A DNA stretch of 64,000 nucleotides from Bathymodiolus brooksi (taxonomy: Eukaryota; Mollusca; Bivalvia; Mytilida; Modiolidae): NCBI GenBank assembly GCA_963680875.1, contig OY804576.1:73785668-73849667 (forward strand). The letters run 5' to 3'. A program made the position numbers and the translations under genes. Shown one piece after another: positions 37,276-49,127 of this stretch (position 1 is its first letter; each line of letters opens with the position of its first letter). A model generated the notes under the pieces. It was not told the DNA's origin and did not search any database. It saw nothing but the letters and a program-made list of their open reading frames with translations.

Positions 37276-38047
37276 ATGTATTTATCACTTCTTCTTTGTA
37301 GAGTGTTTTATGTGACATTGATTTGATTAAAGCATTAAACGTTTTAGCCCTTTTCTAACGCATGTAAAGTTAAATAAGGAGAAATGAGCATTTCAGTAAT
37401 TATGCATAATAACTGACAATATTTTTAGTTATTATACATAATCACTGAAAATTTCAGTAATTATATATAATTCCTAAACCCGTCAGTTATTATACACAAT
37501 TCCTAAAAATTTCAGTAATTATGCATAATTACTAATTATACAGATTTACTGTAACATATACATGTATATAGATAAAACAACAAATTATTTAGGGGTCCCT
37601 GAAAGACAATTCAATAAATTGATGAATAAATTAAATGCATGTATATAAATCTTATTTATTAAAAAAATATATGTATATACATGTATATGTATATAGAAAA
37701 ACAATTAAATAAAAGAGAGGAGTAATGAAGAAATAAACTATATCCATGTATTTTAATCTAATTTTGTGAAATTAAAAAAAAACATTTCATAGATATAAAA
37801 TAAATACATTAGTAGGTAAAAAATAATATAATAATCAAAGATAATTCATTTATATTATTAATTTTATTGCATATAAGAATAAAAAGCATATCATTTCCAC
37901 CGGGTTGTACCACGACCCTTAAGGCAGTCTGTATATCCTGATATTGCCTTCCATATCAGTGACTATCATATGAATATTATGTTTTTATTTAATATTAAAT
38001 TTGCTTATTATAATCAACTGATTAATATTTAATCATGAGAACATTCA

Positions 38048-38245
38048 CAACTAACGTTGTGGGTTCGAATCCCGCTCAGGTGAGGTGTACTCGATACAAC
38101 ATAATGTGATAAAGTGTGTCAGTAACCTGCGACAGGTCGGTGGTTTTCTCCGGGTAGTCAGCCCGGTGTCGTCCACAAATAAAACTGGCCGCCACATTAT
38201 AACTGTAATATTGTTGAAAGTGGTGTTAAACATCATAGCCATATT
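38048..38245 (+). mobile_element. SINE family 1, head truncated
   Basis: It begins TAACGTTGTGGGTTCGAATC (B-box) and ends in the usual tail. Confidence 0.8.
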
Positions 38246-38454
38246 ATCAACGAAGGTGCTTCATATGATTTTAATTTAAATATAAAAAAGATTACACATT
38301 TTGTATGTATAATTATTATTAAAGTATCGGTCTCATTTTCACTTGATTGTCAATACAAATACATGTATACAATATATTTATGTAATGTTATTTTCTTATG
38401 TCTCCTCAAAAAGCACCTTACTCTGACTTTTAAGTCTACCTGGTTAAATATTAT

Positions 38455-38790
38455 ATTACAGACTAAAATTATTTGACCAGTTTCAACAAGAATGGCGGTC
38501 AAATATGGAAAACTCGTTGACATTTTAACATATAAAAATATAATCGCATGTTGTAAACTTAGAAATGGAAAAAAGTGGTAATCAAAACAGAAAAATGGAA
38601 TGGTATTTTATCATGTGAATAGACTTTGTAATATATGCATAGATGCAGAAATAGGTGATGAATTTCACTACATTCTTCAATGTAAATCTTTGATAAATGA
38701 GAGAAAATTATTTCTGAGTCAATATTTTTTTATGCAGAATCATTACTTTAAAATTTGTTCAATTATTCCAAATTAAAAATAAAAACAAAA
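38455..38790 (+). pseudogene. Degraded LINE C-terminus with zinc-knuckle block
   Basis: Several frames together read as a known LINE C-terminal pattern: LFDQFQQEWRSNMENS, then a stop, then LCNICIDAEIGDEFHYILQC and SLINERKLFL. The C..C..GDEFHYL..C block is the zinc-knuckle region often seen after RT in invertebrate LINEs. There are at least two stops and one frameshift, so it is an old remnant. Confidence 0.68.
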
Positions 38791-38924
38791 TAAACGAAAC
38801 TGTGCAAATTCATTTTGTGCTAGTCCTCCTGGTTGATCACATATCTCTGTCATTTGTTTTATTATTATTCAATGTTGTAGACCATCTTGTCTCTTGTCAT
38901 GTGTATTTATTATCTATTTATGTA

Positions 38925-39066
38925 ACCGCCATGATATAACTGAAATGTTGTTCAAAGTGGCACTAAACACCATAATCCCTTTATATTTATGTTAAATTGA
39001 TTGGTGGAAAAAACCGGAGTACCCCGAGAAAAATTCAACTATCATACGATCACGACCACCACGGCC
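38925..39066. mobile_element. Two SINE family 1 fragments in opposite orientation
   Basis: A plus tail (38925-38985) is followed by a minus fragment (38991-39066) in which the centre is fused to the head. Confidence 0.65.
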
Positions 39067-39713
39067 CCTGTTGAATTGACAAATTTTCTGTACCACTGTT
39101 TCAACTATATGGTTTATCAAGAATCTTGAAATCTTAACTACATGATTATGTGTTGTTATAGTCCAGTAGGCATAGTGGGAACACATCACAGACTTATAGA
39201 ATAGAGTTGAATATGGGCTGTGGGTAGAAATGCTCATTCATTTGAAATAATTTCAAGTGAAAATATTAAATGATGTTTTTATTAGGAATGAGCTATTGTA
39301 TGATAGTCAGATAAATAATAAACACAAATTCAAACAAAAGCCCAGGGGTTATAATTCTCACCTGAAATATATAGTAAACTGTGTACAAAAAGTTGACAAT
39401 TTTTACATTTCTGTTTTAGTCTTTAATTTAAATAAATTTGAATCTTTACGATTAACCCTTTATTATATCTTTAATACAACGCTTAAGCAATGTGTTTAAC
39501 ATATTTATTTACATACATATACAAATATTGGTCCTGCCATTGAGTGGGCAGTATTCAATTAAACAAAAGTAAATACAGTTACAGTTAACGTATAACAGGA
39601 TTTCTTCATTCAAGCTATGCCAATTTGTGACCTTGAAGAAAATATAATCTTTATGTGTGTTAGGGGTATCAAATTTGCTTCTGTTTCGACTATTTTCCGA
39701 TTGGATTTTGGGT

Positions 39714-39932
39714 ATTTCAGTTATATCGTGGCGGTCATTGGCGGAAGAAACTGGAATACCCGGAGAAAACACCGACCTGTCGCAAGTCACTGACAAATCT
39801 TATCACATAATGTTGTATCGAGACTCGGAGTACACCTCGCCGTGAGTGGGATTCGAACTCACAACGTTAGTGGTGAAAGGCACTGATTGCATAGATAGTT
39901 GTAAATCCAACTACCATATGATCACGACCATC
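39714..39932 (-). mobile_element. SINE family 1, tail truncated
   Basis: Centre to head, with a duplicated CGAGACTCGGAGTACACCTCG region. Confidence 0.8.
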
Positions 39933-40177
39933 CCGATTGGATTGTGGAATGGTTCTGACGATGTGGTTTTGCATACCATTTATCCAGACTGTTTTTCAAT
40001 TAAGCCAGTTAAAAGGATGTTTTAATTTTGGCCCATTGTGACTTTTTTGCTTTAAGCATATTCCCTAGATGAAAGTGTCTTGGCCAATTGGGGAACATGC
40101 AGCATCCTGATTTGGATTTGATCCAAAAAGTTTTTAACACTTGTTCAGCACTACCTAATTAACAAACAACATAGGTT

Positions 40178-40515
40178 TTGTAATGGTTACTGTGTTCGCC
40201 TTGAGTGCATAGATCGTGTGTTCGAGCCCCGGTCAGCTCAAATCAAAGACTGATAACACTGGTATTCACTGCTTCTCCACTAAGCATGCAACATTAAGGA
40301 GCAAGAGCAAAGGGTGGTTCGGATTCATGTGTCTGAGTGGAGCGACATGTCTACCGTACCGCGGACTGTTGTTTCAGTGAGCTAGCACTATAAAAATTCA
40401 ACTAAGCGTGATGGTCTAGTACAAAGCGGACATCAGCATAGTCATCATCTCATTTAAATGTGACTTGTTATGATATAACTGAACAATTGCTCATTTGACT
40501 TTATACAGCAAACAC
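40178..40515 (+). mobile_element. SINE family 2, near full length
   Basis: Head (TGTGTTCGAGCCCCGGTC) through body to CACCCACTCACCCACTC. Confidence 0.82.
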
Positions 40516-40746
40516 CCACTCACCCACTCGCACTTAGCTAACAATAATGACGACTTTAGTGACTTCGTATGCAGTTCTTAGTTCTTGAAACGAAGTACAC
40601 AATTTTTAGCCGACTTAGGATTAAAATTGCTATGACCAATGATAACAATTCTGAAAGTCCTCCGTGAGAACATTTCTGGTAGGTGTGGTGACTTGACATG
40701 CTGTTATTCTGTAGAAAAAACCGATAATGTGTCAGATTTCAGTAGT

Positions 40747-41012
40747 GGATGTCGTGGCCGCGATCGTCATGGTAGTTGGATTTACAACTACCTAAGCAAT
40801 CAGTGCCTATCACCACTAACATTGTGAGTTTGAATCCTGCTCAGGCGATGTATACTCGATACAACATTATGTGATTACGTTTGTCAGTGACTTGCGCCAG
40901 GTCAGTAGTTTTCTCCGTATACTCCGGTTTCCTCCATCAATAAAACTGACCGCCACGATATAGCTGAAATGTTGATGAAAGTGGCGTTAAACACCATAAC
41001 TCTAACCCCGTA
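40747..41012 (+). mobile_element. SINE family 1, near full length
   Basis: All family blocks are present. Confidence 0.85.
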
Positions 41013-41966
41013 TTTGATATCTACGTTTTCATTTATGTGTATTAAGATTGTGATGCTAAGAAATCAAATTATTTGGTATATGATTTGGACAGGCGCTGAG
41101 TTCGAGAGATGTATCTATTTACAGGGCGTGTGGTTGTGTTCCCCCTCCTCTTGTATTTTTTACAAAACATATGTAGCTTTTAATTTTTTCAGAATACCAT
41201 TACACGTAATTGTTGCAATACCTCAACTCGCCGGAACCCCCTACCAGGGCTCGTCTAACTTCATACCTCTTTCCTAATACCAAAATTCGGATCCATGCCT
41301 GTTGGATGTTTCCTTTACTCCATTTCAGCTGTATCATAGACCCAGGGTTTCGTGTTTGAAGTACCTGTTCAACTTTTATGTAACCCAGATACAAATAAAG
41401 CATACACGGAGGTGACCCAAGTTTGAACCTTTTCATCTTTGGTGTAGGACAGTAGTTATTATAAACGCTCGGTCGCCTTAACATTCCAACCACCACATGA
41501 TATAAATCTTACATTTGTTAGTAAAATTATGTACTTTTAAATGTTCAAGGATAAAAGATTGTTTCAATTTCACATTTGATAAAGTGTTTTCTTCGCTGAA
41601 AACAGTAGATACAGTTTCATAACAGTATAATTTTAATCAGATTGACATTATAAAGTAGAAATGCAAAAAATAGATAGTTGTTTCGATTTGAGAGGTAAAG
41701 TGGAAATGAAAACAAAATGCAAAACTTAAATTGAGAGTTGTTATGATTTGAGAGGGAGAAAGAGAGGGGGGGGGGGTGGGGGGGGGGAGAGAAATGCAAA
41801 AAAATAATATAAATTAAAAAATTGAAGGCGATATTGCATGTTCATCTCCAGGATTCTCTATCTTCAGTTATGGTATGGCTTAAGCTAAATATTTGTTGTT
41901 TTGGCCTGGGTAAAAATATTCTATGTTTTGCGTAACGAATATTCCACCTTGTTATTCTTACTTTCA

Positions 41967-42240
41967 TCTCATCGGTGGTGTAATGGTTACTATGCTCGTC
42001 TCGTTTGCGGTAGATCGTGGAGTCGAGCCCTGGTTGGATCAAAGCAAAGAAAATTTATTGCTTCTCCGCTGGTCACACAGCACTGAGGGATAAGAGCTTG
42101 GTGGCTCGGTGTCAGAATTATTTGCCCGAGTTGAGCGACATGGCTACCCGCGGACTGTTGTTTCAGTGAGCTAACAAGTTACAAAATTCCAACTCAGTAT
42201 GTTGGTCTATTACTTTAGCGGACATCATCATCATCATCAT
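41967..42240 (+). mobile_element. SINE family 2, tail truncated
   Basis: Head (GGTGGTGTAATGGTTACTAT) and body are present; it ends in (CAT)n and is followed by a family 1 tail fragment at 42252-42304. Confidence 0.8.
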
Positions 42241-42837
42241 CATCTCTTCAAAATGTGGCTTTTAACACCACTTTCAACAATATTTCTGTTATATCGAGGC
42301 GGTGATATTTAATTTCGAATAGAACAAGATATTTGTGTGTTCTTCAAAAAACAAAATAGATTCGATTTGGCCAAATGTAATAATTTTTTTTTAGCATAAC
42401 TCTCGAATGGAATTGGAAAAGAAATATTAGAAGGTGCATTCAATTTCCCTAATAGCTGTAAAATAGAAGTTTTACCGAAGAATTATAAAGACTACAACTG
42501 TAGTGAAAATAATCGTGAAAGGACATTATTTAATGACCACTCTTTTTAAATACCTATTGTAAAGAAATTTCTGGTACTTCTTCAGAAAAGACCAATGTAG
42601 TATATGAAACATAAAACAAACATCCCACATGAAATCAAGTGTCATTTGGACATTATTACTTCTATGTAATTCTGTCCGGGTGGCAACTTCTGTAAATGTA
42701 AATTTATATTTACAGAGAGTACCATCTTGCTCTCTAACACTAAAAGTATTCTACAAAATACTTTAGGTAAAAGGCTGTTAATAAAGCTGTGTGTTCCATT
42801 ATAGCAATAACGCTTATCTAAATTTTTATAACTTCTC

Positions 42838-43090
42838 AGTGGCTGTTGTGATCGTGATCGTATAGTAGTTGGATTTACAACTACCTGTGTAAGCATTGTC
42901 TATCACCACTAAAGTTGGAGCCCGAACCCCAATTACTCGATACAACATTATGTGATAAAGATTGTCAGTGACTTGCCACAGGTCTTTGGTTTTCTCCGGG
43001 TACTCCAGTTTCCTCCACCAATAAAACTGACCATCACGATTTAACTGAAATATTGTTGAAAGTAGCGTTAAACACCATAAACCAACAAAA
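42838..43090 (+). mobile_element. SINE family 1, near full length
   Basis: Head, hairpin, centre and tail are present; the B-box is eroded (GGAGCCCGAACCCC). Confidence 0.83.
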
Positions 43091-43224
43091 CCAACCAACT
43101 ATAACTTATCTGTACCATTTTAGAAATATCATAGTAAACGCTTGTGGTATTGATGTGTACCATTCTTGCTATATACTTACGGTATGCACATCAAACAATC
43201 TACATTGTATTTCAGAGGCCTAGG

Positions 43225-43470
43225 ATTTTGTGTGATTATCGCCACTTTCAACAATATTGAGCTATATCGTGACTACCAGACCTAACGGGGTAAAGTAAAG
43301 TCCGGACAGATATTAAAAACTGATAGACCAAACACGCCGGTCTTTTGTGTCTGAAAACCTTTACACTTTGAAGTGCGTAATGGGGCTCGAACCTCCATGT
43401 CAGTAGTGTTGAGCGTGTCCTTAGAAGTTAACGATCTTTATTACTCGTGACCAGGGTGTCTTAACAGCAT
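43225..43470 (-). repeat. SINE family 1 tail joined to another tRNA-like repeat
   Basis: A tail fragment (43230-43275) runs into an unrelated block ending GTGCGTAATGGGGCTCGAACC, which contains an inverted B-box-like sequence. This may be a further SINE family; only one copy seen. Confidence 0.5.
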
Positions 43471-44106
43471 CATAGGCCCCGGGCAATGCAGTGTAATGGG
43501 GCACTTACCTACACAACCACTCACAGGAATAAATATGCAAATTAAACATATATTTATTGTATTGGGACTTCCAACAAAATCAGTGTTGAAACAATAAAAA
43601 AAAACATGCCTACACAACATACATTGATTAGCACGGGGTCCTAATGCTCGTGAAGTCCCCGGGTAACTTCCCGGTGTGCCCATGCGCTAAGACGGCACTG
43701 CTCGCGACCACCATGCCAGAGGTCACGTAAACTTTGAAAAACTCTATCAATGAAATACCTTAAATGAGCATTATAAGAAAATAAATAGACCTAAATCTAA
43801 ATGAAGATGTAATTTTCTCAAAGGGGGGTCACTTCCTATATAAAGGTATATATAGACATGGCGCTGGGATGGGTCGACTATGTCAGCTTTCAAATATTTG
43901 ATTGTGTCGTATTACACTTCAATATATTAATGGGTGGGATTTTAAAAACATGGTATATCAATAGGTCATATTTCTACAAGCCCATGAAGCCAAGACGGTT
44001 TTTTTCTATAACTATAGTTTCCTTTTGTGAGACTATTGTAACCCACGGGTTACACTTTATTTTTAAAGCCGATAATTACTCGTATACAGCACTAAGATAC
44101 AGAGTT

Positions 44107-44297
44107 ATGGTAATGGTGTTTAACGCAACTTTCAATAATATTTCAATTATATCGGGGCGGTCAGAATTATTGGTAGAAGAAACCAGAATACCCAGAGAAA
44201 ACCACGGACCTGTCGTAAGTCACTAACAAACTTTATCACATAATGTTGTATCAAGTACAGCTCGCAATGAGCGGGACTCGAACTCACAACTTTAGCA
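44107..44297 (-). mobile_element. SINE family 1, head truncated
   Basis: Tail, centre and B-box region are present; the head is missing. Confidence 0.8.
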
Positions 44298-44479
44298 TTA
44301 AGATACAACAAACGTACTGACAGAAAAAAGAAACAATTTATTTGTGTCGGTGTTAAATGCATATATTCCAAATGGTATATGGATGATAATTTCATTGTTT
44401 TGTAATTGAAGTTATTTCTCCATTACTGATTAAATCTTGGCCATTGACACATGGGTACCCTGTCACATTTCCTGATCAA

Positions 44480-44860
44480 AATCAAAAACGTGTGTGGACA
44501 CTCAGTGGAGCTGTCGCTCCTCTAATGCTCCTTTTAATGACACCGTCAAATTGCTTCTGATCTTTATGGGATATTATTCCACTCCTAAAGTGCCTTGTGT
44601 AAGTTAAGCAACATTGACGCGTCTCATGACATTCATGTCCTCCTCGTCCCACAACTGTTTGATCGGTAACCAATCTGGACTGTAGAGTGTCCAATCGACA
44701 AATTGTGATATTGTTTTAATTAGGAAAGTAACTCAACGAGCTATCGTTGACTCATGAACCCTAAATTCCTGTGCGACGCGACGCTACGATTGTCCCTGCA
44801 TAATTAGAGCAACAGCCTTACCCCTATGACCTCCTGACATTCACATCAGTTTGCTTCTGA
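44480..44860 (-). pseudogene. Tc1-like transposase, N-terminal remnant
   Basis: On the minus strand one frame reads RGKAVALIMQGQS, stop, RRVAQEFRVHESTIAR, which is the first helix-turn-helix of Tc1/mariner transposases (RG-AI-LL--G-S---VA--F-VS-STI-R). Another frame continues with CHETRQCCLTYTRHFRSG and KRSIRGATAPLSVHTR, in the place of the second HTH (RLTHLR-RF ... V-NRLR--GL-ARRP). Stops and frame changes are frequent and no DDE region follows. It ends beside the SINE at 44883. Confidence 0.68.
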
Positions 44861-44882
44861 TTAGTCTTTAGATGAAATAAAC

Positions 44883-45262
44883 CACAGCAGTGGAGTAATG
44901 GTTCGCGTGCTTGCGTCTTGTGTGATAAGTCGTGGGTTCGAGCCCCGGTCGGGTCAAACCAGAGACTATACAATTGGTATTTGCTGCTTCTCCGCTAAGC
45001 ACGCAGATTTAAGGAGTAAGAACAAGGACTGGTTGGCTCAGAACCAGGATACAAAATATATGTCCAAGTGGAGCGACATGTCTACCTATGGTCTGTTGTT
45101 TCGGTGAGCTAGTAGCCTAGTACTACAAAAATCCTAGTAAGTATGTTGGTGTAGTACAAAACAGACATCATCTCATCGAAATGTAACTTGTTCTTGTCAT
45201 AATAATGGCTGAACATTTGCTCACTTGACGTTAAATAACAATTCTTTACCCACTCACTTAAA
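44883..45262 (+). mobile_element. SINE family 2, full length
   Basis: tRNA-like head (AGTCGTGGGTTCGAGCCCCG), body and (CACT) tail are present. Confidence 0.85.
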
Positions 45263-45755
45263 TGAAATGATGTGCTATCAATTTGCAAGAAGAAAAATGT
45301 CGATTTGCATGGTTTCAAGGCAATACCATGTGACAGTACCGAAACACGTGTTCCTTGAAAATCGGTTATAAGCATAGAGTCGAACTTAAACAAAAGAATT
45401 TTTAGACAGAACACACAAAAATATATATGATCAAAAGTTTAAAAGGTTATATTACCAAAACAGAACTCTTTTTCGCTACTAGTGTATAATGTGGCTTTAA
45501 ATACAGTTTTTGCTACATAAGCAAAATGTATTTAATAACAGATTAAACAGCGTGTCAAAATTGGCACTTAAAATCTATGCCCCAGGAAAATATTGTGGTT
45601 TAACTATATATAAGAACAACCTTGAGCCAGTAATGGATAATTGTATATTCATATTTCAATGTAGATTAAGAAGCATTAGAAATGTTGAATAACAATTTAT
45701 TGCATAATTTTCTTTTTAATTTTAACATAATTACTATCCATTTAAATATGCACAC

Positions 45756-46027
45756 GGGGGCCGTCGAGGCCGTGGTCGCATGGTAGTTGGATTTACAACT
45801 ACCTTTGAAGGCAGTGCCTATCACCACTGATGTTGTGAGTTCGAATCTCGATCAGGGTGAGGTGTACAACATTATGTGATAAAGTTTGTCGGTGACTTGC
45901 GACAGGTCGGTGGTTTTTTCCGGGTCCTCCAGTTTCCTCCACCAATAAAACTGACCGCCACGATATAGCTGAAATATTGTTGAAAGTGGCGTTAAGCACC
46001 ATCAAACAAACAAACAAACAAACAAAC
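45756..46027 (+). mobile_element. SINE family 1, full length with target duplication and (CAAA)n tail
   Basis: AAATATGCACAC flanks the copy at 45744-45755 and 46028-46039. It shows the intact order: GGGGGCCGTCGAGG head, hairpin, B-box, centre, GTTAAGCACCATCAAAC and (CAAA)n. Confidence 0.93.
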
Positions 46028-46216
46028 AAATATGCACACTAGCTCCCATAGAGAAGACATCTAATAATATGTATTTGGATATGAAATGTAATCCCAGCGA
46101 TGGCATATCATCTGTGGAAATTTGATTATAATCCCCGCGACAATATAACGCAAAAATATGATTCATATGCTAAAAAATGCATGAAAACCATGGCAGTTGT
46201 CTGATTTCTATCTTAA

Positions 46217-46540
46217 AATTTTTCAGATATATCGTGGCGAGAACAAGTTCCATTTCGATGAGATGGTAATGGTGTCTTCTTTGTACTAGACCAACACGCT
46301 TAGTTGAATGCTGTTAATGCTAGCTCACTGAAACAACACTTCACCGGTAGACATGTCCATCTACTAGGACACACTATCCTGATACTGAGCCAACCAGTTT
46401 CTACTTTTTCTTCTTAATACTGTTTGCTTAGAGGAGAAGCAAATAATTTGATAGTCTTTGGTTTGATCCTACCAGGGCTCGAACCCACGGTCTGCAACAC
46501 TCGAGGTGAGCATGCTAACCATGAAACCACCACACGGTCT
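46217..46540 (-). mobile_element. SINE family 2, near full length
   Basis: Body and head in minus sense; the head has expanded into the 47-bp array that follows. Confidence 0.8.
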
Positions 46541-46768
46541 GCAACACTGAGGTGGGTATGCTAACCATGAAACCACCACACGGTCTGCAACACTCGAGGT
46601 GAGTATGCTAACCATGAAACCACTACACGGTCTGCAACACTCGAGGTGAGTATGCTAACCATGAAACCACCACACGGTCTACAACACTCGAGGTGAGTAT
46701 GCTAACCATGAAACCACCACACGGTCTGCAACACTCGAGGTGAGCATGCTAACCATGAAACCACCAAT
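46486..46768. repeat. 47-bp tandem repeat, 6 copies, grown from a SINE head
   Basis: Units begin CACGGTCTGCAACACTCGAG at 46486, 46533, 46579, 46626, 46673 and 46720. The unit is the tRNA-like head of the SINE at 46217-46540 (A-box side, minus sense), so the array expanded from that copy. Confidence 0.9.
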
Positions 46769-46769
46769 G

Positions 46770-47660
46770 CAGTTTCAACTAAATACAAATGTATATAAAT
46801 ATAAAATACTGAACTATATTTATCAATATGTCTTTGTTATATATAAGAGTATGATCTTATTCGTGCCAACATTTTTAGAAGGGAAAAATATTAATTAGTA
46901 CGAACGAAATAATAAGTGACAAGTATAAATTTACAACCAAGTAATGTAAAACTTTGGTTCGCCCAGTGATCGGACCCCATGGGCCAATAGGCCTTTATTT
47001 GTGAAAGCTAGAATCAGTTTGTCACAACGATAATTCGTGCCGTTTACTAGTATCACTTCCTGTATGTGTCGGTGAGCAAAAACATGAGTTCAAATAGTTT
47101 CTATTAGTTGGACTCGTTGATGTAAGAAGCTTTAGCGTCTTAAATATTGATATCACATGGATATTATATTTAAAGTACAAATTGCAAATAAAACTAAGAT
47201 TCCTCAACCTATATATCGAAATGTGAAATGAAAGAACCAGTCGAATGTACCGATTCTTCTATACTTGTCAAACGAAAGAACTGTGTATAACTAATGATTC
47301 GAGGTAGTTTGCAGCCAAAGAGAGACTACAGTCATATTGTGACAAAGTCTATTCACGTAATAGCATCAATCAAATGAGGATTCTGAAAAAATTAAATGAC
47401 CTTCTGTGAAATTGTAGTTAGCATTCTTTAAAAAAAAATCATCTATCCAAGCATTTGATTTTTCTATTCTTTACGCTACCATACCCATGAAAATTCAAAA
47501 ACCCGTTTAAAAGAAATCATTCACAACGCATTTTACTTTATAAATGACAAGTAATGATAGAAATGTGTAGTGTATGGTCACGAATTAACATAAATTGTCA
47601 GACAAAAGATGTTACACAGAAAATGAAGCCATCTGTATGTTGGATTTTGTTGTTGATATT
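46770..47660. other. AT-rich, nothing recognised
   Basis: No supported feature. Confidence 0.5.
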
Positions 47661-47662
47661 TG

Positions 47663-47857
47663 GTGTTTTAACGCCACTTTCAGCAATATTTCAGCTATAT
47701 CATGGCGACCAGTTTTAGTGATGGAAGAAGCCAGAGTACCCGAAGAGAACCACCGACCAATGAGCAAGCAACTGGTAAACTTTATCACTTGCGGTTGCTA
47801 GTCGAGTGCACCTGTTTTGTAATTTACAAAGCCGGGCGAGAACCCACGTATGTTGGA
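47663..47857 (-). mobile_element. SINE family 1-related subfamily
   Basis: Same subfamily as 32185-32368 (ACTTGCGG..., AGTCGAGTGCACC, GGGCGAGAACCCACG). Confidence 0.7.
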
Positions 47858-48048
47858 GTTCATTATAGATAATATATTTGTCTAGTTCGGAGGGTACAAC
47901 AAATCGTCGGTATCCTAATCGAATTAAACTTTCCCTCTCCTTTTCAACGATATTTTCATTTACTCCTATTAAGCATAGTTTATACAGAAGCATGTCAAAG
48001 ACGCAAAATATGAAATCAGATGCTAAAACCTTTAATCTCATATCGAAG

Positions 48049-48321
48049 TATCTATACCCTGTCAGGAGATGGAGTGGTTATGTATAGTATCTATACCCTG
48101 TCAGGAGAGGGAGTGGTTATGTATAATATATATACCCTGTCAGGAGAGGGAGTGGTTATGTATAATATCTATACCCTGTCAGGAGAGGGAGTGGTTATGT
48201 ATAATATCTATACCCTGTCAGGAGAGGGAGTGGTTATGTATAATATCTATACCCTGTCAGGAGAGGGAGTGGTTATGTATAATATATATACCCTGTCAGG
48301 AGAGGGAGTGGTTATGTATAT
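48049..48321. repeat. 39-bp tandem repeat, 7 copies, open in two frames
   Basis: Units begin TATCTATACCCTGTCAGGAG at 48049 and every 39 bp to 48283. Because 39 is divisible by three, two plus-strand frames stay open (48020-48325 and 48069-48338) and translate to 13-residue repeats (one reads IYTLSGEGVVMYN). Nothing upstream or downstream supports a gene. Confidence 0.93.
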
Positions 48322-48654
48322 GTAGCTGGAGTTATTGATTTTGCCTCCATTTCTACATTTTCCTATTTAGTTTTGGGACTGTTCTGACTGTGTGGTATAT
48401 GTTGTTTTCTATTTTAAACATAAATAAAAAAAAGTCGCTCATGAGTTCACAGAGACCTACGGATATTCATTGGTAAGCGAACAAATCTAATTAAATTAAT
48501 CAAATGTGTAGGAAAAGGGCAATAACTCGTATGTAACTATACACATCTCTATGTCATATTCCACATTGGTGGAATGAAGCAGAACGAAATAAATTTTGAC
48601 ACAAAATATTGAGAAAAGGACAAGGGTTTTAATAAATATATGACTTGAAGATAC

Positions 48655-48802
48655 CGAAGGGGTAATCAGAAGTTTGAAGATACCGGGGTAATCAATAGCA
48701 AGACATGGGAATAATAGCCAAAAGAATAAGAACAAACGGACAAACAAAGGTCGATAAAACACTTCACAGAAAACTAAAGATAGAGCAACACGAACTCCAC
48801 TA
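48655..48802 (+). repeat. Dispersed repeat family 4, partial
   Basis: AAGATACCGAAGGGGTAATC through AGAGCAACACGAACTCCAC matches 49438-49642 and 51365-51545. Confidence 0.7.
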
Positions 48803-49127
48803 TTATCATCAATTATATTTCATGTACTACTCCAAATGCTCACTCACCATGTCGCCATTTCACTGTTGGAGAATAATCTAAGTTTTGTATTATTATTTTT
48901 TTTTTTATCATATTAAGCTATCAAAAGACAACAGGTGTTGGTCTCTGATGACAGAATGGCTTATTTAAGAAATAATTCTCGGATGCCGGACTTATTTTAA
49001 CATGAGTAGGCATTATATTTGTCATTATTTTACACCGAGCGATTGCAATATTTCTGTAAAAATGAATTATTTACATAAATTGTCTTTGTGTATATAAAAA
49101 TGCTGGTCCCCAATTCGTATATTGCTC

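Larger units (their letters stand above)
33376..37556 (+). mobile_element. Ginger-like DNA transposon, internally deleted (TIRs TGTTACAG)
   Basis: The element begins TGTTACAGTAAAT at 33376 and ends with the inverted copy at 37556. Inverted repeats extend about 150-180 bp and are built from reiterated units such as AATTATGCATAATTACTGAA. TATA flanks both ends (33372-33375 and 37557-37560), a possible 4-bp target duplication, though the surroundings are TA-rich. TGT..ACA ends, 4-bp duplications and a gypsy-type integrase are established traits of Ginger elements. Internal coding pieces are an integrase fragment (33687-34244) and a Cys-rich tail (36951-37275). The integrase lacks its middle, so the copy is non-autonomous. 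Confidence 0.75.

Noticed and set aside
43441..43683. 80-codon minus frame
   Set aside because: No domain is seen and the region looks like another repeat.
44898..44960. tRNA gene candidates with A and B boxes
   Set aside because: The boxes are in SINE heads, the cloverleaf is incomplete and the sequence continues into the SINE body.
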